The notes under the pieces are model-generated. The model did no database searches, had not been told where the DNA came from, and saw only the letters and a program-made list of their open reading frames with translations. From positions 1 to 7,876 of the forward strand of contig JAFQNZ010000177.1 in the NCBI GenBank assembly GCA_017395715.1: a stretch of 7,876 nucleotides of DNA. The letters are read 5' to 3'. A program made the translations under genes and the position numbers. This DNA is from Clostridia bacterium (GTDB taxonomy: Bacteria; Bacillota; Clostridia; Oscillospirales; CAG-272). Positions 1 to 6,397 of this stretch are shown in pieces; position 1 is the stretch's first letter; the number at the start of each line of letters is the position of its first letter.

Positions 1-570
1 CATGCCCGAAATCAGACCCGAGATCGAAATGGCGTCCGATACGATGTTGACAGGCGGAAGGTCGATGATGATATAATCATAGATCTCTTTTAACTTGTCA
101 AGAAGTCGTTGCATTCTTCTTGAACCGAGAAGCTCCGAAGGATTCGGCGGGATCTCGCCCGAAGGAAGAATATGCCAATTGTCAAGAAGATAGGGCTTAA
201 TATCGGTAATTTCCATGCCCTGACCGCGCAAAAGATCCGAAAGACCGGGAACTCTGTCGATATCCAGCTTTTTGGCAATCGAGGGAATTCTCATATCGGC
301 GTCGATCAAAAGCACCTTTCTGCCTTTTTCGGCAAATACATAGGAAAGGTTGACCGACGTGGTGCTTTTGCCCTCGCTTCGCATTGAACTTGTTACACCG
401 ATCACAGGACACTTTTCATCGGGCGGCAAGGTGAAATCCAAGTTGGCACGAATCAGCTTGTACTGTTCGGTTGCCGTAAACTCCAAATTTTTGTGAAGTG
501 TCTTTTGGTTGTCATGTTCGCCGGACAAAAAGTTCTTATTTTTAGCGGATTTTTTTCCGAACAATCCCAT
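1..570 (-). CDS. cpsD: CpsD/CapB-type tyrosine kinase (BY-kinase), 3' end outside window
   Basis: Cytoplasmic bacterial tyrosine kinase that works with the membrane adaptor CpsC to control exopolysaccharide chain length and export. The 190 visible residues carry the whole nucleotide-binding set of the family: Walker A GVTSSMRSEGKST at residues 58-70 (K68), Walker A' LIDAD at 87-91 followed by MR, and Walker B IIIDLPP at about 167-173 (D170). The N-terminal segment with TATEQYKLIRANL before the P-loop is typical of the Gram-positive split kinases. The reading frame is open to base 1, so the C-terminal tyrosine cluster that is autophosphorylated cannot be seen. The ATG at 570 has a strong site AAGGAGGG at 580-587, 9 nt upstream and embedded in the end of cpsC. 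Only 2 nt separate the two genes, so translation is probably coupled. MinD/ParA-type ATPases share the fold, but the pairing with cpsC makes BY-kinase the clear choice. Confidence 0.92.
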   Translation of the reverse strand, partial: MGLFGKKSAKNKNFLSGEHDNQKTLHKNLEFTATEQYKLIRANLDFTLPPDEKCPVIGVTSSMRSEGKSTTSVNLSYVFAEKGRKVLLIDADMRIPSIAKKLDIDRVPGLSDLLRGQGMEITDIKPYLLDNWHILPSGEIPPNPSELLGSRRMQRLLDKLKEIYDYIIIDLPPVNIVSDAISISGLISGM

Positions 571-572
571 AA

Positions 573-1355
573 TCACTTACCCTCCTTCTTGGTTTGGGTA
601 TCTTGACTCTTTTGCGTATAATAACCGCCGTATGACTTATTACCCGTATGCACAAGGTTCGGAACCTTACCGAGGATCGGATAGTCATAGGTCTTCAAAA
701 CATAATCACTGTCGTGAATGGTATCATCCATCATAGCATTCACAACCAAAATGATCGTCATCAGCAAAACACCGAGAATCATGCCGACAACGGTGTACAA
801 GGTAATGCTGGGACCCACCTTTTCCAGCTCAGGAACCGCCGTATCAACAATCTCAACCGTAGCACCGGAAATGATCTTGGAAATACGAGCAGGAAGAACC
901 TCTGCGATGGTATTGGCGATCTTGCTCGCTTCATAAGGATCGTGTGTGGTCACGGTCACACGCATGACTTCGGTATCCGCCAAGGGCGCATACTCAATGG
1001 TCTCAGACAGCTTCTTCCAAGTATAGTCAACGTCCGCTTCCTCGATCACACGCTCGAGTGTTCCGCGGCTTTTCAGAATCTCACCGTATGTGCGAACCAA
1101 GCTCTGTGCCGCTGTCAATTCGGACGAACTGATGCTGTTATCGTTGTTACCTATCGAAACAGACCTATTGTTAACATAAAGCTTGATCGAAGAGGAATAG
1201 GTAGGCTTGATCAAAAAGGCAGACACAGTAAAACCAAGAGCCGCCACCAATAAGCCGCATAAGCCGATCAGCCACGCGCGTCGCCACAAAGACTTCACGA
1301 TGTGTAACAGATCAATTGAATAATAATCTCTGCTATTCTTTTCCTGTTTTTCCAT
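573..1355 (-). CDS. cpsC: CpsC/Wzz-type polysaccharide chain-length regulator and BY-kinase adaptor
   Basis: Membrane protein of 260 residues that sets polysaccharide chain length and activates the CpsD kinase. TM1 is about residues 27-49 and TM2 about 185-208. Between them is an extracellular domain of some 135 residues, with the family's proline-containing stretch (P174, P182) just before TM2. After TM2 comes a short cytoplasmic tail containing YDYPILGKVPNL, the usual Wzz tail motif, then about 28 polar residues that should contact the kinase. The frame could begin at a TTG at 1379, but the sequence after it encodes the Shine-Dalgarno itself (AAGGAG, 1367-1372), so the ATG at 1355, 11 nt after that site, is preferred. 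It is first in its transcript under the promoter at 1456-1484 and is followed 2 nt later by cpsD. No CpsA- or CpsB-type gene lies directly upstream, so a phosphatase partner would have to be to the left of the window or elsewhere. Confidence 0.92.
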   Translation of the reverse strand: MEKQEKNSRDYYSIDLLHIVKSLWRRAWLIGLCGLLVAALGFTVSAFLIKPTYSSSIKLYVNNRSVSIGNNDNSISSSELTAAQSLVRTYGEILKSRGTLERVIEEADVDYTWKKLSETIEYAPLADTEVMRVTVTTHDPYEASKIANTIAEVLPARISKIISGATVEIVDTAVPELEKVGPSITLYTVVGMILGVLLMTIILVVNAMMDDTIHDSDYVLKTYDYPILGKVPNLVHTGNKSYGGYYTQKSQDTQTKKEGK

Positions 1356-1366
1356 TTGGTATGTCA

Positions 1367-1372
1367 CTCCTT
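1367..1372 (-). promoter_or_regulatory. Ribosome binding site that fixes the cpsC start
   Basis: AAGGAG on the minus strand, 11 nt before the ATG at 1355. It overlaps codons of the longer TTG-initiated frame (start 1379), which makes the longer version unlikely. The TTG has no comparable site in front of it. Confidence 0.7.
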
Positions 1373-1379
1373 CAAACAA

Positions 1380-1542
1380 CGTATCGTCAGACTGATATGT
1401 GAGAAAGTGTCAAGGTCATATCGATCAACGATGCACACATCCCCATTTTCGTTTTATTATAGCATACATTCGTGTCATTCGCAATAGAAAGATTGAATTA
1501 TTTATAAAATGAATTGATTTTATTCATATCTCCGAAACACTT
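1380..1542 (-). other. Intergenic region between the GH36 gene and cpsC
   Basis: With the cpsC RBS region this spans about 187 nt without a gene. It holds the cpsC promoter and, next to the GH36 stop codon, a very AT-rich stretch. In that stretch a 6-bp inverted repeat (ATGAAT/ATTCAT, about 1508-1526) precedes a TTTATAAAT run. This could be a weak terminator or 3' end for the galactosidase operon, but the stem has few G-C pairs and I would not call it firmly. The 95-nt cpsC leader has only short imperfect inverted repeats (for example GATATG/CATATC); no known riboswitch was recognised. Confidence 0.4.
1456..1484 (-). promoter_or_regulatory. Promoter of cpsC-cpsD (extended -10)
   Basis: On the minus strand: -35 TTGCGA (1479-1484), spacer of exactly 17 nt, -10 TATAAT (1456-1461) with TGC directly before it as an extended -10. 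Transcription should start near 1449, giving a leader of roughly 95 nt before the cpsC ATG. The -35 is weak (TTG then CGA), which suits an extended -10 promoter or a regulated one. The spacer contains ATGACACG, also found in the promoter at 5395-5423. Confidence 0.8.
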
Positions 1543-3690
1543 TTAAGCTTTTGCTTTGAGATACAAAAGATGCGCGCTGTCAGCTTCCCCCGTAAGATCG
1601 ATCACAATACCCTCTTTCAGCAAATGTCCGCTGTAGGTCTTGCCCGTGCGAAGGTCAGTATAAACAGCATCGGGATTCGCCGCCTTAATTTTCAGGCGCT
1701 TGGTACTGCCTTTTTGGCAATCCTTCTTTTCAATCACGGTGAGAAGGATCTCATCCTCTTTCGCATAATAATACGCCGAATAGTCATACTTTTCCGGCGA
1801 AGCAAGGCTGTAATAATCGCCAAGACGGATCGCGTGTTCAAAGCTCTTGTATTCACGAATCTGTTCCGACATGATCGATTTGATCTCATCACCCATGTTC
1901 AGAATATTCAGTTCATACCCCAGCATACCGCCCACAGCCACCTTGTAGCGATAATCAAGCGAGGCGAGATTGTCGCGGGGATTCGAAACATGGCAAGACA
2001 TCGTTGCCGCAGGGTACGCGACAAGAGCTGATGCTTGTATTCTCGTGCGGTCGCAGGGATTCGTGTTATCGCTCGTCCATATTTGAATACCGTATTGCAT
2101 CATGCCAAGATCATACCGTCCGCCGCCACCCGAGCAGGTCTCGATCACAGCGTTCGGAAAACGGATGGCAAACCATTCAAGAAGGCGGTAAACACCCTGC
2201 ATATAGCGAAAGAAGATCTCACCCTGTTTGTTACTCGCAAGATAACATGAACCCACGTTGGAAAGATGTCGGTTCATATCCCATTTGAAATAGTCGATCG
2301 GCAGATCGCCAAAGGTTTCTTCGAATTGCTTCATCAGATAGTCAAGCACTTCTGGGTTTGACATATCGAGTACCAACTGATTGCGTGACAGAAGCGGCTC
2401 TCTGCCACGCACACGAAGCGCCCAATCGGGATGGTGTCTGTAAAGATCGGAATCGGGATTCACCATTTCGGGTTCGATCCAGATACCGAACTTAACACCC
2501 TCCGCTTTGATCCGATTCACAAAAGAGGCAAGACCCGCGGGAAATTTCGCGCGGTTTTCAAACCAGTCACCAAGACCCGCGCGGTCATTGTTTCGCGCGC
2601 CAAACCAACCGTCGTCCATCACGAGCATATCGAAACCGACCGCTTTTGCCTCTTTGGCAAATGCCACAAGCTTTTCTTCATCGATGTTGAAGTAGCAAGC
2701 CTCCCAGGTATTGAGAACCACGGGATGCGGTGCAAGAGCCGATGCAGGCATGATGTGATCTCGCACAAACCGGTGAAGATTGCGCGTCATTTTGCCAAAT
2801 CCGGACGCCGAATAGGTCATGATCGCCTCGGGAGATGAGAAAGTCTCACCCGCACCAAGCGTGTAGGAGAAGCATTCGCTGCCAAGACCGACCTGCACTC
2901 TCGTTCTGTTCAGCTGATCCACGTCCACTTCGTCAAGAAAAGAGCCGGAATACACAAAATTAAAGCCGTAAACCTCGCCTCTTTCCTCATTTGCCTTGTG
3001 ATCGCAAAGCGCAAGAAAGGGGTTGTATTGGTGAGAGGATGCGCCGCGGTTGGAATAGACCGACTGTGTTCCGTGATGCAGCGGATGTCTCTGCAAACGC
3101 AGCTCTTGGTTGTATGTTCCGTAAAAGGATACCATATCAAAATCCGAACGGCAGAGATCCAGCGTCAGGGGCATACACTTTTCAATTGTCACGCTGTCCT
3201 TGCCGCCGTTTTCCAAAATCATATAGCGGCTGATCACGTCAAGATCGGCAAACACGGTGTAATAGAGCTTGAGACGGCAACCGCTTACCTCGTCAAGAAG
3301 TGTGATCTCAAGGGTTTGCGTGTCACCGTCTGCACGCGCTGCGGGAAGTGAGTCAAGCGCCACTCTGCCCTTGAAAATACGGTAGGACTGATAAACAAAA
3401 TCACACACACCCGTTCCATCGGCAGAAAGACGCAGCGAATTCGGTCTAAAATCGCCCGAGCCGTAGAACGAAACTTCAAGCGGAAAAGAATCAGGCGAGC
3501 TTCTCGGATGTTGACCCGCAAGATAGGGCGCAAACGAGATCGTGTGAAAATGCGGATCGGGAATCTTGCTCGTCTTTTTTCCGTAATAGGTGTGATATAA
3601 GTAGTGATCATACGCCACGTCAAAGGCGTATGTCGTGTGTTGGGTATTGATGATAAAGCGTTTTTTATCTTTGATATATCGAATTGACAT
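1543..3690 (-). CDS. Alpha-galactosidase, glycoside hydrolase family 36
   Basis: Hydrolyses terminal alpha-1,6-galactosyl residues from melibiose, raffinose-type sugars or galactomannan fragments. At 715 residues it has the normal length of bacterial GH36 enzymes (AgaA/RafA type). Residues 1-~310 form the N-terminal beta-supersandwich domain, about 320-620 the catalytic TIM barrel, and the remainder the C-terminal beta domain. Barrel signatures are visible in order: NTWEACYF (327-334), MDDGWFG (358-364), GIWIEPEMVNP (402-412), YFKWDMNR (467-474), CSGGGGRYD (519-527) and IWTSDNTNP (537-545). By family precedent the nucleophile is D471 and the acid/base D541; their 70-residue spacing matches my recollection of the Geobacillus enzyme. 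No signal peptide is seen, so it acts in the cytoplasm and needs an uptake system, none of which is in the window. The ATG at 3690 has an AAGGGAGA site. It is the last gene of the operon with the SGNH esterase and the small membrane protein, 39 nt after the latter's stop. Confidence 0.97.
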   Translation of the reverse strand: MSIRYIKDKKRFIINTQHTTYAFDVAYDHYLYHTYYGKKTSKIPDPHFHTISFAPYLAGQHPRSSPDSFPLEVSFYGSGDFRPNSLRLSADGTGVCDFVYQSYRIFKGRVALDSLPAARADGDTQTLEITLLDEVSGCRLKLYYTVFADLDVISRYMILENGGKDSVTIEKCMPLTLDLCRSDFDMVSFYGTYNQELRLQRHPLHHGTQSVYSNRGASSHQYNPFLALCDHKANEERGEVYGFNFVYSGSFLDEVDVDQLNRTRVQVGLGSECFSYTLGAGETFSSPEAIMTYSASGFGKMTRNLHRFVRDHIMPASALAPHPVVLNTWEACYFNIDEEKLVAFAKEAKAVGFDMLVMDDGWFGARNNDRAGLGDWFENRAKFPAGLASFVNRIKAEGVKFGIWIEPEMVNPDSDLYRHHPDWALRVRGREPLLSRNQLVLDMSNPEVLDYLMKQFEETFGDLPIDYFKWDMNRHLSNVGSCYLASNKQGEIFFRYMQGVYRLLEWFAIRFPNAVIETCSGGGGRYDLGMMQYGIQIWTSDNTNPCDRTRIQASALVAYPAATMSCHVSNPRDNLASLDYRYKVAVGGMLGYELNILNMGDEIKSIMSEQIREYKSFEHAIRLGDYYSLASPEKYDYSAYYYAKEDEILLTVIEKKDCQKGSTKRLKIKAANPDAVYTDLRTGKTYSGHLLKEGIVIDLTGEADSAHLLYLKAKA

Positions 3691-3729
3691 TTGATTCTCT
3701 CCCTTGCATGATATAAAGAAAGTGACGTA

Positions 3730-4248
3730 TTACTTCAGATATCCCATTTCCTCGCGGCGCTCTTGCTCTTGTTTCTCACGCTCTTCTTGCAGCTGTTTTT
3801 CCTTTTTCTGTTTGAGGCGGTTTGAAAAATCCCGCACCTCCAAAGAAACAAACCAGGTCTGCGGAATCAAAAACACAAGAATCGGAAAAAACATAGCACC
3901 TAACGTCGAAGTCAGAAAAATACAAGGAATATACAGCGGCATGACCGCAAAGTAGAGTATCAGCATTCGATTAAACTTTTGGCGGTATTCTTCCGTGCAG
4001 GTATAGTCTTTGTTTGATTCGAAAAGATAAAAGATCCAGTGTCTGATAAAGAAAATATTCAGTCGCAAATAGTTCCCTTTGTAGCGGAAGAACCACGCGG
4101 CAAATCCATACAGCAGGTGAAACGAACAAAGTGCTATTGCAGGAATTGAGTATTTGCTGATTTGAACTCTGTTCGCATAGATTAAAACCGGAGATACACC
4201 AATCAAAATCAAAGCCACAAGAATAACCGCTAACACAGATTTTTTCAT
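3730..4248 (-). CDS. Small membrane protein with charged helical C-terminus, function unknown
   Basis: I do not recognise this 172-residue protein. It begins MKKS followed by a hydrophobic segment (about 4-25, a membrane anchor or uncleaved signal). A second segment lies at about 34-54, then a basic and aromatic stretch (RYKGNYLRLNIFFIRHWIF). A long hydrophobic region at 95-137, broken by prolines (P104, P108, P122, P129), probably makes two more passes. The last 35 residues are almost all K, E, Q and R and should form a cytoplasmic charged helix or coiled coil. The frame extends to a TTG at 4281, but that overlaps the end of the upstream gene. The ATG at 4248 has AAAGGTGGG 5 nt upstream (4254-4259) and is preferred. 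It lies 29 nt after the esterase stop and 39 nt before the alpha-galactosidase, so it is very likely cotranscribed with both. It has no visible transporter or enzyme motif. Confidence 0.8.
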   Translation of the reverse strand: MKKSVLAVILVALILIGVSPVLIYANRVQISKYSIPAIALCSFHLLYGFAAWFFRYKGNYLRLNIFFIRHWIFYLFESNKDYTCTEEYRQKFNRMLILYFAVMPLYIPCIFLTSTLGAMFFPILVFLIPQTWFVSLEVRDFSNRLKQKKEKQLQEEREKQEQERREEMGYLK

Positions 4249-4277
4249 GAAATCCCACCTTTCTGTCCTTTTGTTCG

Positions 4278-5366
4278 TCAATATCCCTTTTTCTCCAAAA
4301 TGTGTCTAATCACCGTTCCGATGGTGTCAGCCATTCGCACAGATCCCGTATCGTTGGGATGAATGCTGTCAACTGTCATTTCATACTGATGGGGCGCCAC
4401 GTTAAAGCTCAGCCCGTCGATAAAGTACACGTTTTTGTCGCCTGCCGCGCGCGCCTTCAGGTAAGACGCCATGATCACGTCGCGGCGCTTCAGGATCACC
4501 TCCTGATCGGCATACTGCGTCCAGTAGTCGGGACGGGTGATCATAATATACGGCACGTCGGGATGCTTTGCTCGAATCGCCTCATACAGCGGATAATGCG
4601 TCTTTTCAAGATGCTCTACGTCAGGCGCGTTGTGGTCGTAATCGCAAACGAAAACACTCATGGGAAGGGTCGCCATCCACTCGCAAAGAACAGGCTCCGC
4701 CTTTGCTTGACCCGAAAAACCGAGATTGGTAAAATCAAGATTCATCTCTCTTGAAATGATCGACGAATAGGAGAATCCCGGACGCGATGCCGCCGTGCCG
4801 TGAACGATTGAAGAGCCGTAGTAAACGATCGGCTCAATATCGCGGTAGGGCTTGGGTGCACCCAAAGCCGCACCCGGCTTCAGACCGATCTCCAAAGTCT
4901 CAACGACCGAATGAAGCGGGAAATTGACCGTAAAGGTACGCATCGTGTTGCCATGTGTCTTGAGAAGCTGCTCATAAGAATCTTCCATTTCATAAGGCAT
5001 ACGGAATTCCTTCAAGAAACGGCTACCAAACTCACCGTCCACATACAGATCAAAGCCGGCAGTGCCTGTCAACGTCATGCGGGGAGAGCGCCCAACAGCC
5101 AAAAACTTCGCACGAATGGCAATATAGGGCGAATCGGTTGCAAAGCGCACACGTCCACCTGCCGACTCACGGGCGAGCTTATCCACTCCCTCGGAAGCTG
5201 CCTCAGCAACGTCGGCAGGCACGCGGCGGTAATAGGGCGTATTGAGCGGATCATAAAAGCCATGCAGCGCAAACGGCGCTTTTTTGATATCGTACCAAAC
5301 CACTTCGGTGTTACCGATCATACTCTGATCGATTATGTTTTTATCTACACTCATATAGTTTTCCAT
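4278..5366 (-). CDS. SGNH (GDSL-like) hydrolase with N-terminal GxDLY domain, probable carbohydrate esterase
   Basis: Serine esterase of 362 residues, probably removing acetyl or similar ester groups from sugars. Residues ~20-165 form a beta-rich N-terminal domain containing GFDLY at 104-108, the signature of the GxDLY domain (Pfam PF14607, from memory). The catalytic SGNH domain (Lipase_GDSL_3 type) follows. Block I is YGSSIVHG at 183-190 (nucleophile S186, with Ser replacing the Asp of GDS). Block II is NLGFSG at 214-219 (oxyanion glycine). Block III is the asparagine in YDHNAPD (N246), and block V is DSIHP at 333-337 (D333, H336). All four catalytic elements are present. No signal peptide is seen, so it is predicted cytoplasmic. 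The ATG at 5366 has an AGGGGG site 9-10 nt upstream. It is the first gene after the strong promoter at 5395-5423 and is followed by the membrane protein and GH36 genes, which suggests joint processing of an acylated galactoside. The substrate cannot be read from sequence. Confidence 0.92.
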   Translation of the reverse strand: MENYMSVDKNIIDQSMIGNTEVVWYDIKKAPFALHGFYDPLNTPYYRRVPADVAEAASEGVDKLARESAGGRVRFATDSPYIAIRAKFLAVGRSPRMTLTGTAGFDLYVDGEFGSRFLKEFRMPYEMEDSYEQLLKTHGNTMRTFTVNFPLHSVVETLEIGLKPGAALGAPKPYRDIEPIVYYGSSIVHGTAASRPGFSYSSIISREMNLDFTNLGFSGQAKAEPVLCEWMATLPMSVFVCDYDHNAPDVEHLEKTHYPLYEAIRAKHPDVPYIMITRPDYWTQYADQEVILKRRDVIMASYLKARAAGDKNVYFIDGLSFNVAPHQYEMTVDSIHPNDTGSVRMADTIGTVIRHILEKKGY

Positions 5367-5394
5367 AATATATCCCCCTCTAGTCTATGGTTCG

Positions 5395-5423
5395 ATTATA
5401 GCATGCAATGCGTGTCATGTCAA
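5395..5423 (-). promoter_or_regulatory. Perfect-consensus promoter of the esterase / membrane protein / GH36 operon
   Basis: On the minus strand: -35 TTGACA (5418-5423), 17-nt spacer, -10 TATAAT (5395-5400), with TGC before the -10. Both hexamers match consensus exactly, so basal activity should be high unless repressed. The start of transcription would be near 5388, leaving a leader of about 20 nt. The spacer begins with the sequence ATGACACG that also occurs in the cpsC promoter. Confidence 0.9.
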
Positions 5424-5431
5424 GAAATGGA

Positions 5432-5455
5432 AAAGACCATCAAACGATGGTCTTT
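5432..5455 (-). terminator. Intrinsic terminator after the amidohydrolase
   Basis: Perfect 10-bp inverted repeat AAAGACCATC / GATGGTCTTT with a 4-nt loop. On the minus strand the distal arm ends in CTTT and continues TTCCATTTCTTG, a pyrimidine- and T-rich tail. It lies about 100 nt past the amidohydrolase stop and directly before the next promoter; its tail runs into that promoter's -35 hexamer. Confidence 0.75.
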
Positions 5456-5554
5456 GATTCAATCTACCCTTCGTACCAGAGAGATCAACAACTGGCCTAT
5501 CATAAAAGATATCGATTGTATCACCAACCGAATAATCAGCGCCTCTTCCTGTCG
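5456..5554 (-). other. Untranslated 3' region of the amidohydrolase transcript
   Basis: About 100 nt between the amidohydrolase stop and its terminator. No start codon with a ribosome site was found. One minus-strand frame stays open through the whole stretch and reads GADYSVGDTIDIFYDRP (within about 5495-5550). This loosely resembles the VGDxVxVYYDP strand of DUF3592-type proteins, so a gene remnant is possible but unproven. Confidence 0.3.
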
Positions 5555-6352
5555 TTACAGCTTCAAAATGCGTTTGGCGTTTTTCGAAAAAATCATTTCT
5601 TTTTCTTCATCGGAAATCAACTCATCGAGCAAAACGCCGCCAATATACATAGCCGGATTGCAGGTCGGATAGTCCGAGCCGAACAAGAACCGTTCCGCGC
5701 CAAATTCATCAATGGCATGACGGAGCATGCCGTGGCGAAAAATTCCGTAGCCGGATAAATCCAAATAATAGTTATCGCTCATCTTCATGCGCGCCATGTG
5801 TCGCATAAAAGCGTTATATTCGCCCGGATGCGCCGCCACAAAGGTAACACCCGGATGCGCTTGTACCATTTTGTCCATCTCATCCTCACCCATCGAGTGA
5901 AAGCTGACGACCATACCGTATCGTTCCGCTTCATCCAGAATTTTGGAAAAGCCTTCACAGGAATAGTCGCTCCAACCGTGAAAGTAAGGGCACAGCTCCC
6001 CAATCAGATTCACGCCGAGCGTATGCATACGATGGATTTCCGCAATCGATTCCTCCACGTAAGCGGGATGAACGTGAAAGCCCGGAATATAAAACCCGTC
6101 ATAAGCATCGCGCAGCTTCAGTGCGATCTCGTTTTCGTCAAGAATCCGCTCCCAAACGCTTGCATAGTCGCCATGATGATCGTATGTGGTAAGAACCGAT
6201 CCGCAAACGTGGGATACGCCTAAGTTGTCAAAAATTCTCTTTGTCCCGTCCGCACTCATGTTGCAATACGGAATGTGTGAACAAATGTTGTTCTTTTCCT
6301 CCAAAAACGGATGAATGTGAAAATCGATAATTTCAAAATCTTTGTATTGCAT
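5555..6352 (-). CDS. Metal-dependent amidohydrolase (Amidohydro_2-like TIM barrel)
   Basis: Cytoplasmic hydrolase of 265 residues, a typical length for short Amidohydrolase_2 (PF04909) members. The metal-binding barrel signatures appear in order: FHIHP with H12 and H14 after strand 1, GFHVHP (H93, H95), GELCPYFHGW with E119, VSFHS (H152), VAAHPGEY (H175) and FLFGSDYPTCNP with the catalytic aspartate D227. The C-terminus ends FSKNAKRILKL, the usual closing helix of this family, where an enzyme bound to its metal sits next to the N-A-x-R-I/L motif. The substrate cannot be deduced; relatives include decarboxylases and lactone or amide hydrolases. The ATG at 6352 has GGAGG with 4 nt spacing, a little tight but convincing. 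The gene starts 45 nt after the DUF5694-like gene with no convincing promoter between, so the two are probably cotranscribed and end at the hairpin 5432-5455. Confidence 0.9.
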   Translation of the reverse strand: MQYKDFEIIDFHIHPFLEEKNNICSHIPYCNMSADGTKRIFDNLGVSHVCGSVLTTYDHHGDYASVWERILDENEIALKLRDAYDGFYIPGFHVHPAYVEESIAEIHRMHTLGVNLIGELCPYFHGWSDYSCEGFSKILDEAERYGMVVSFHSMGEDEMDKMVQAHPGVTFVAAHPGEYNAFMRHMARMKMSDNYYLDLSGYGIFRHGMLRHAIDEFGAERFLFGSDYPTCNPAMYIGGVLLDELISDEEKEMIFSKNAKRILKL

Positions 6353-6397
6353 AAAACCTCCGATTGGCTGTGTTCTTAAAAAGCAAACACTAACTCT

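Noticed and set aside
648..1253. Plus-strand open frame of 201 codons opposite cpsC
   Set aside because: It is a shadow of cpsC: low-complexity His/Asn/Arg-rich product, no Shine-Dalgarno, and cpsC matches its family over its full length.
1356..1449. Possible riboswitch or attenuator in the cpsC leader
   Set aside because: Only short imperfect inverted repeats were found, with no T-run hairpin before the start codon and no recognised aptamer core.
4249..4281. TTG start of the small membrane protein at 4281
   Set aside because: It overlaps the upstream stop codon, and an ATG at 4248 has a good ribosome site; the segment before it encodes that site.
4911..5672. Long plus-strand open frame of 253 codons
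   Set aside because: It runs antisense across the esterase N-terminus, its promoter, the terminator and the amidohydrolase end. The product has no recognisable motif and there is no ribosome site; the minus-strand genes have complete catalytic motifs.
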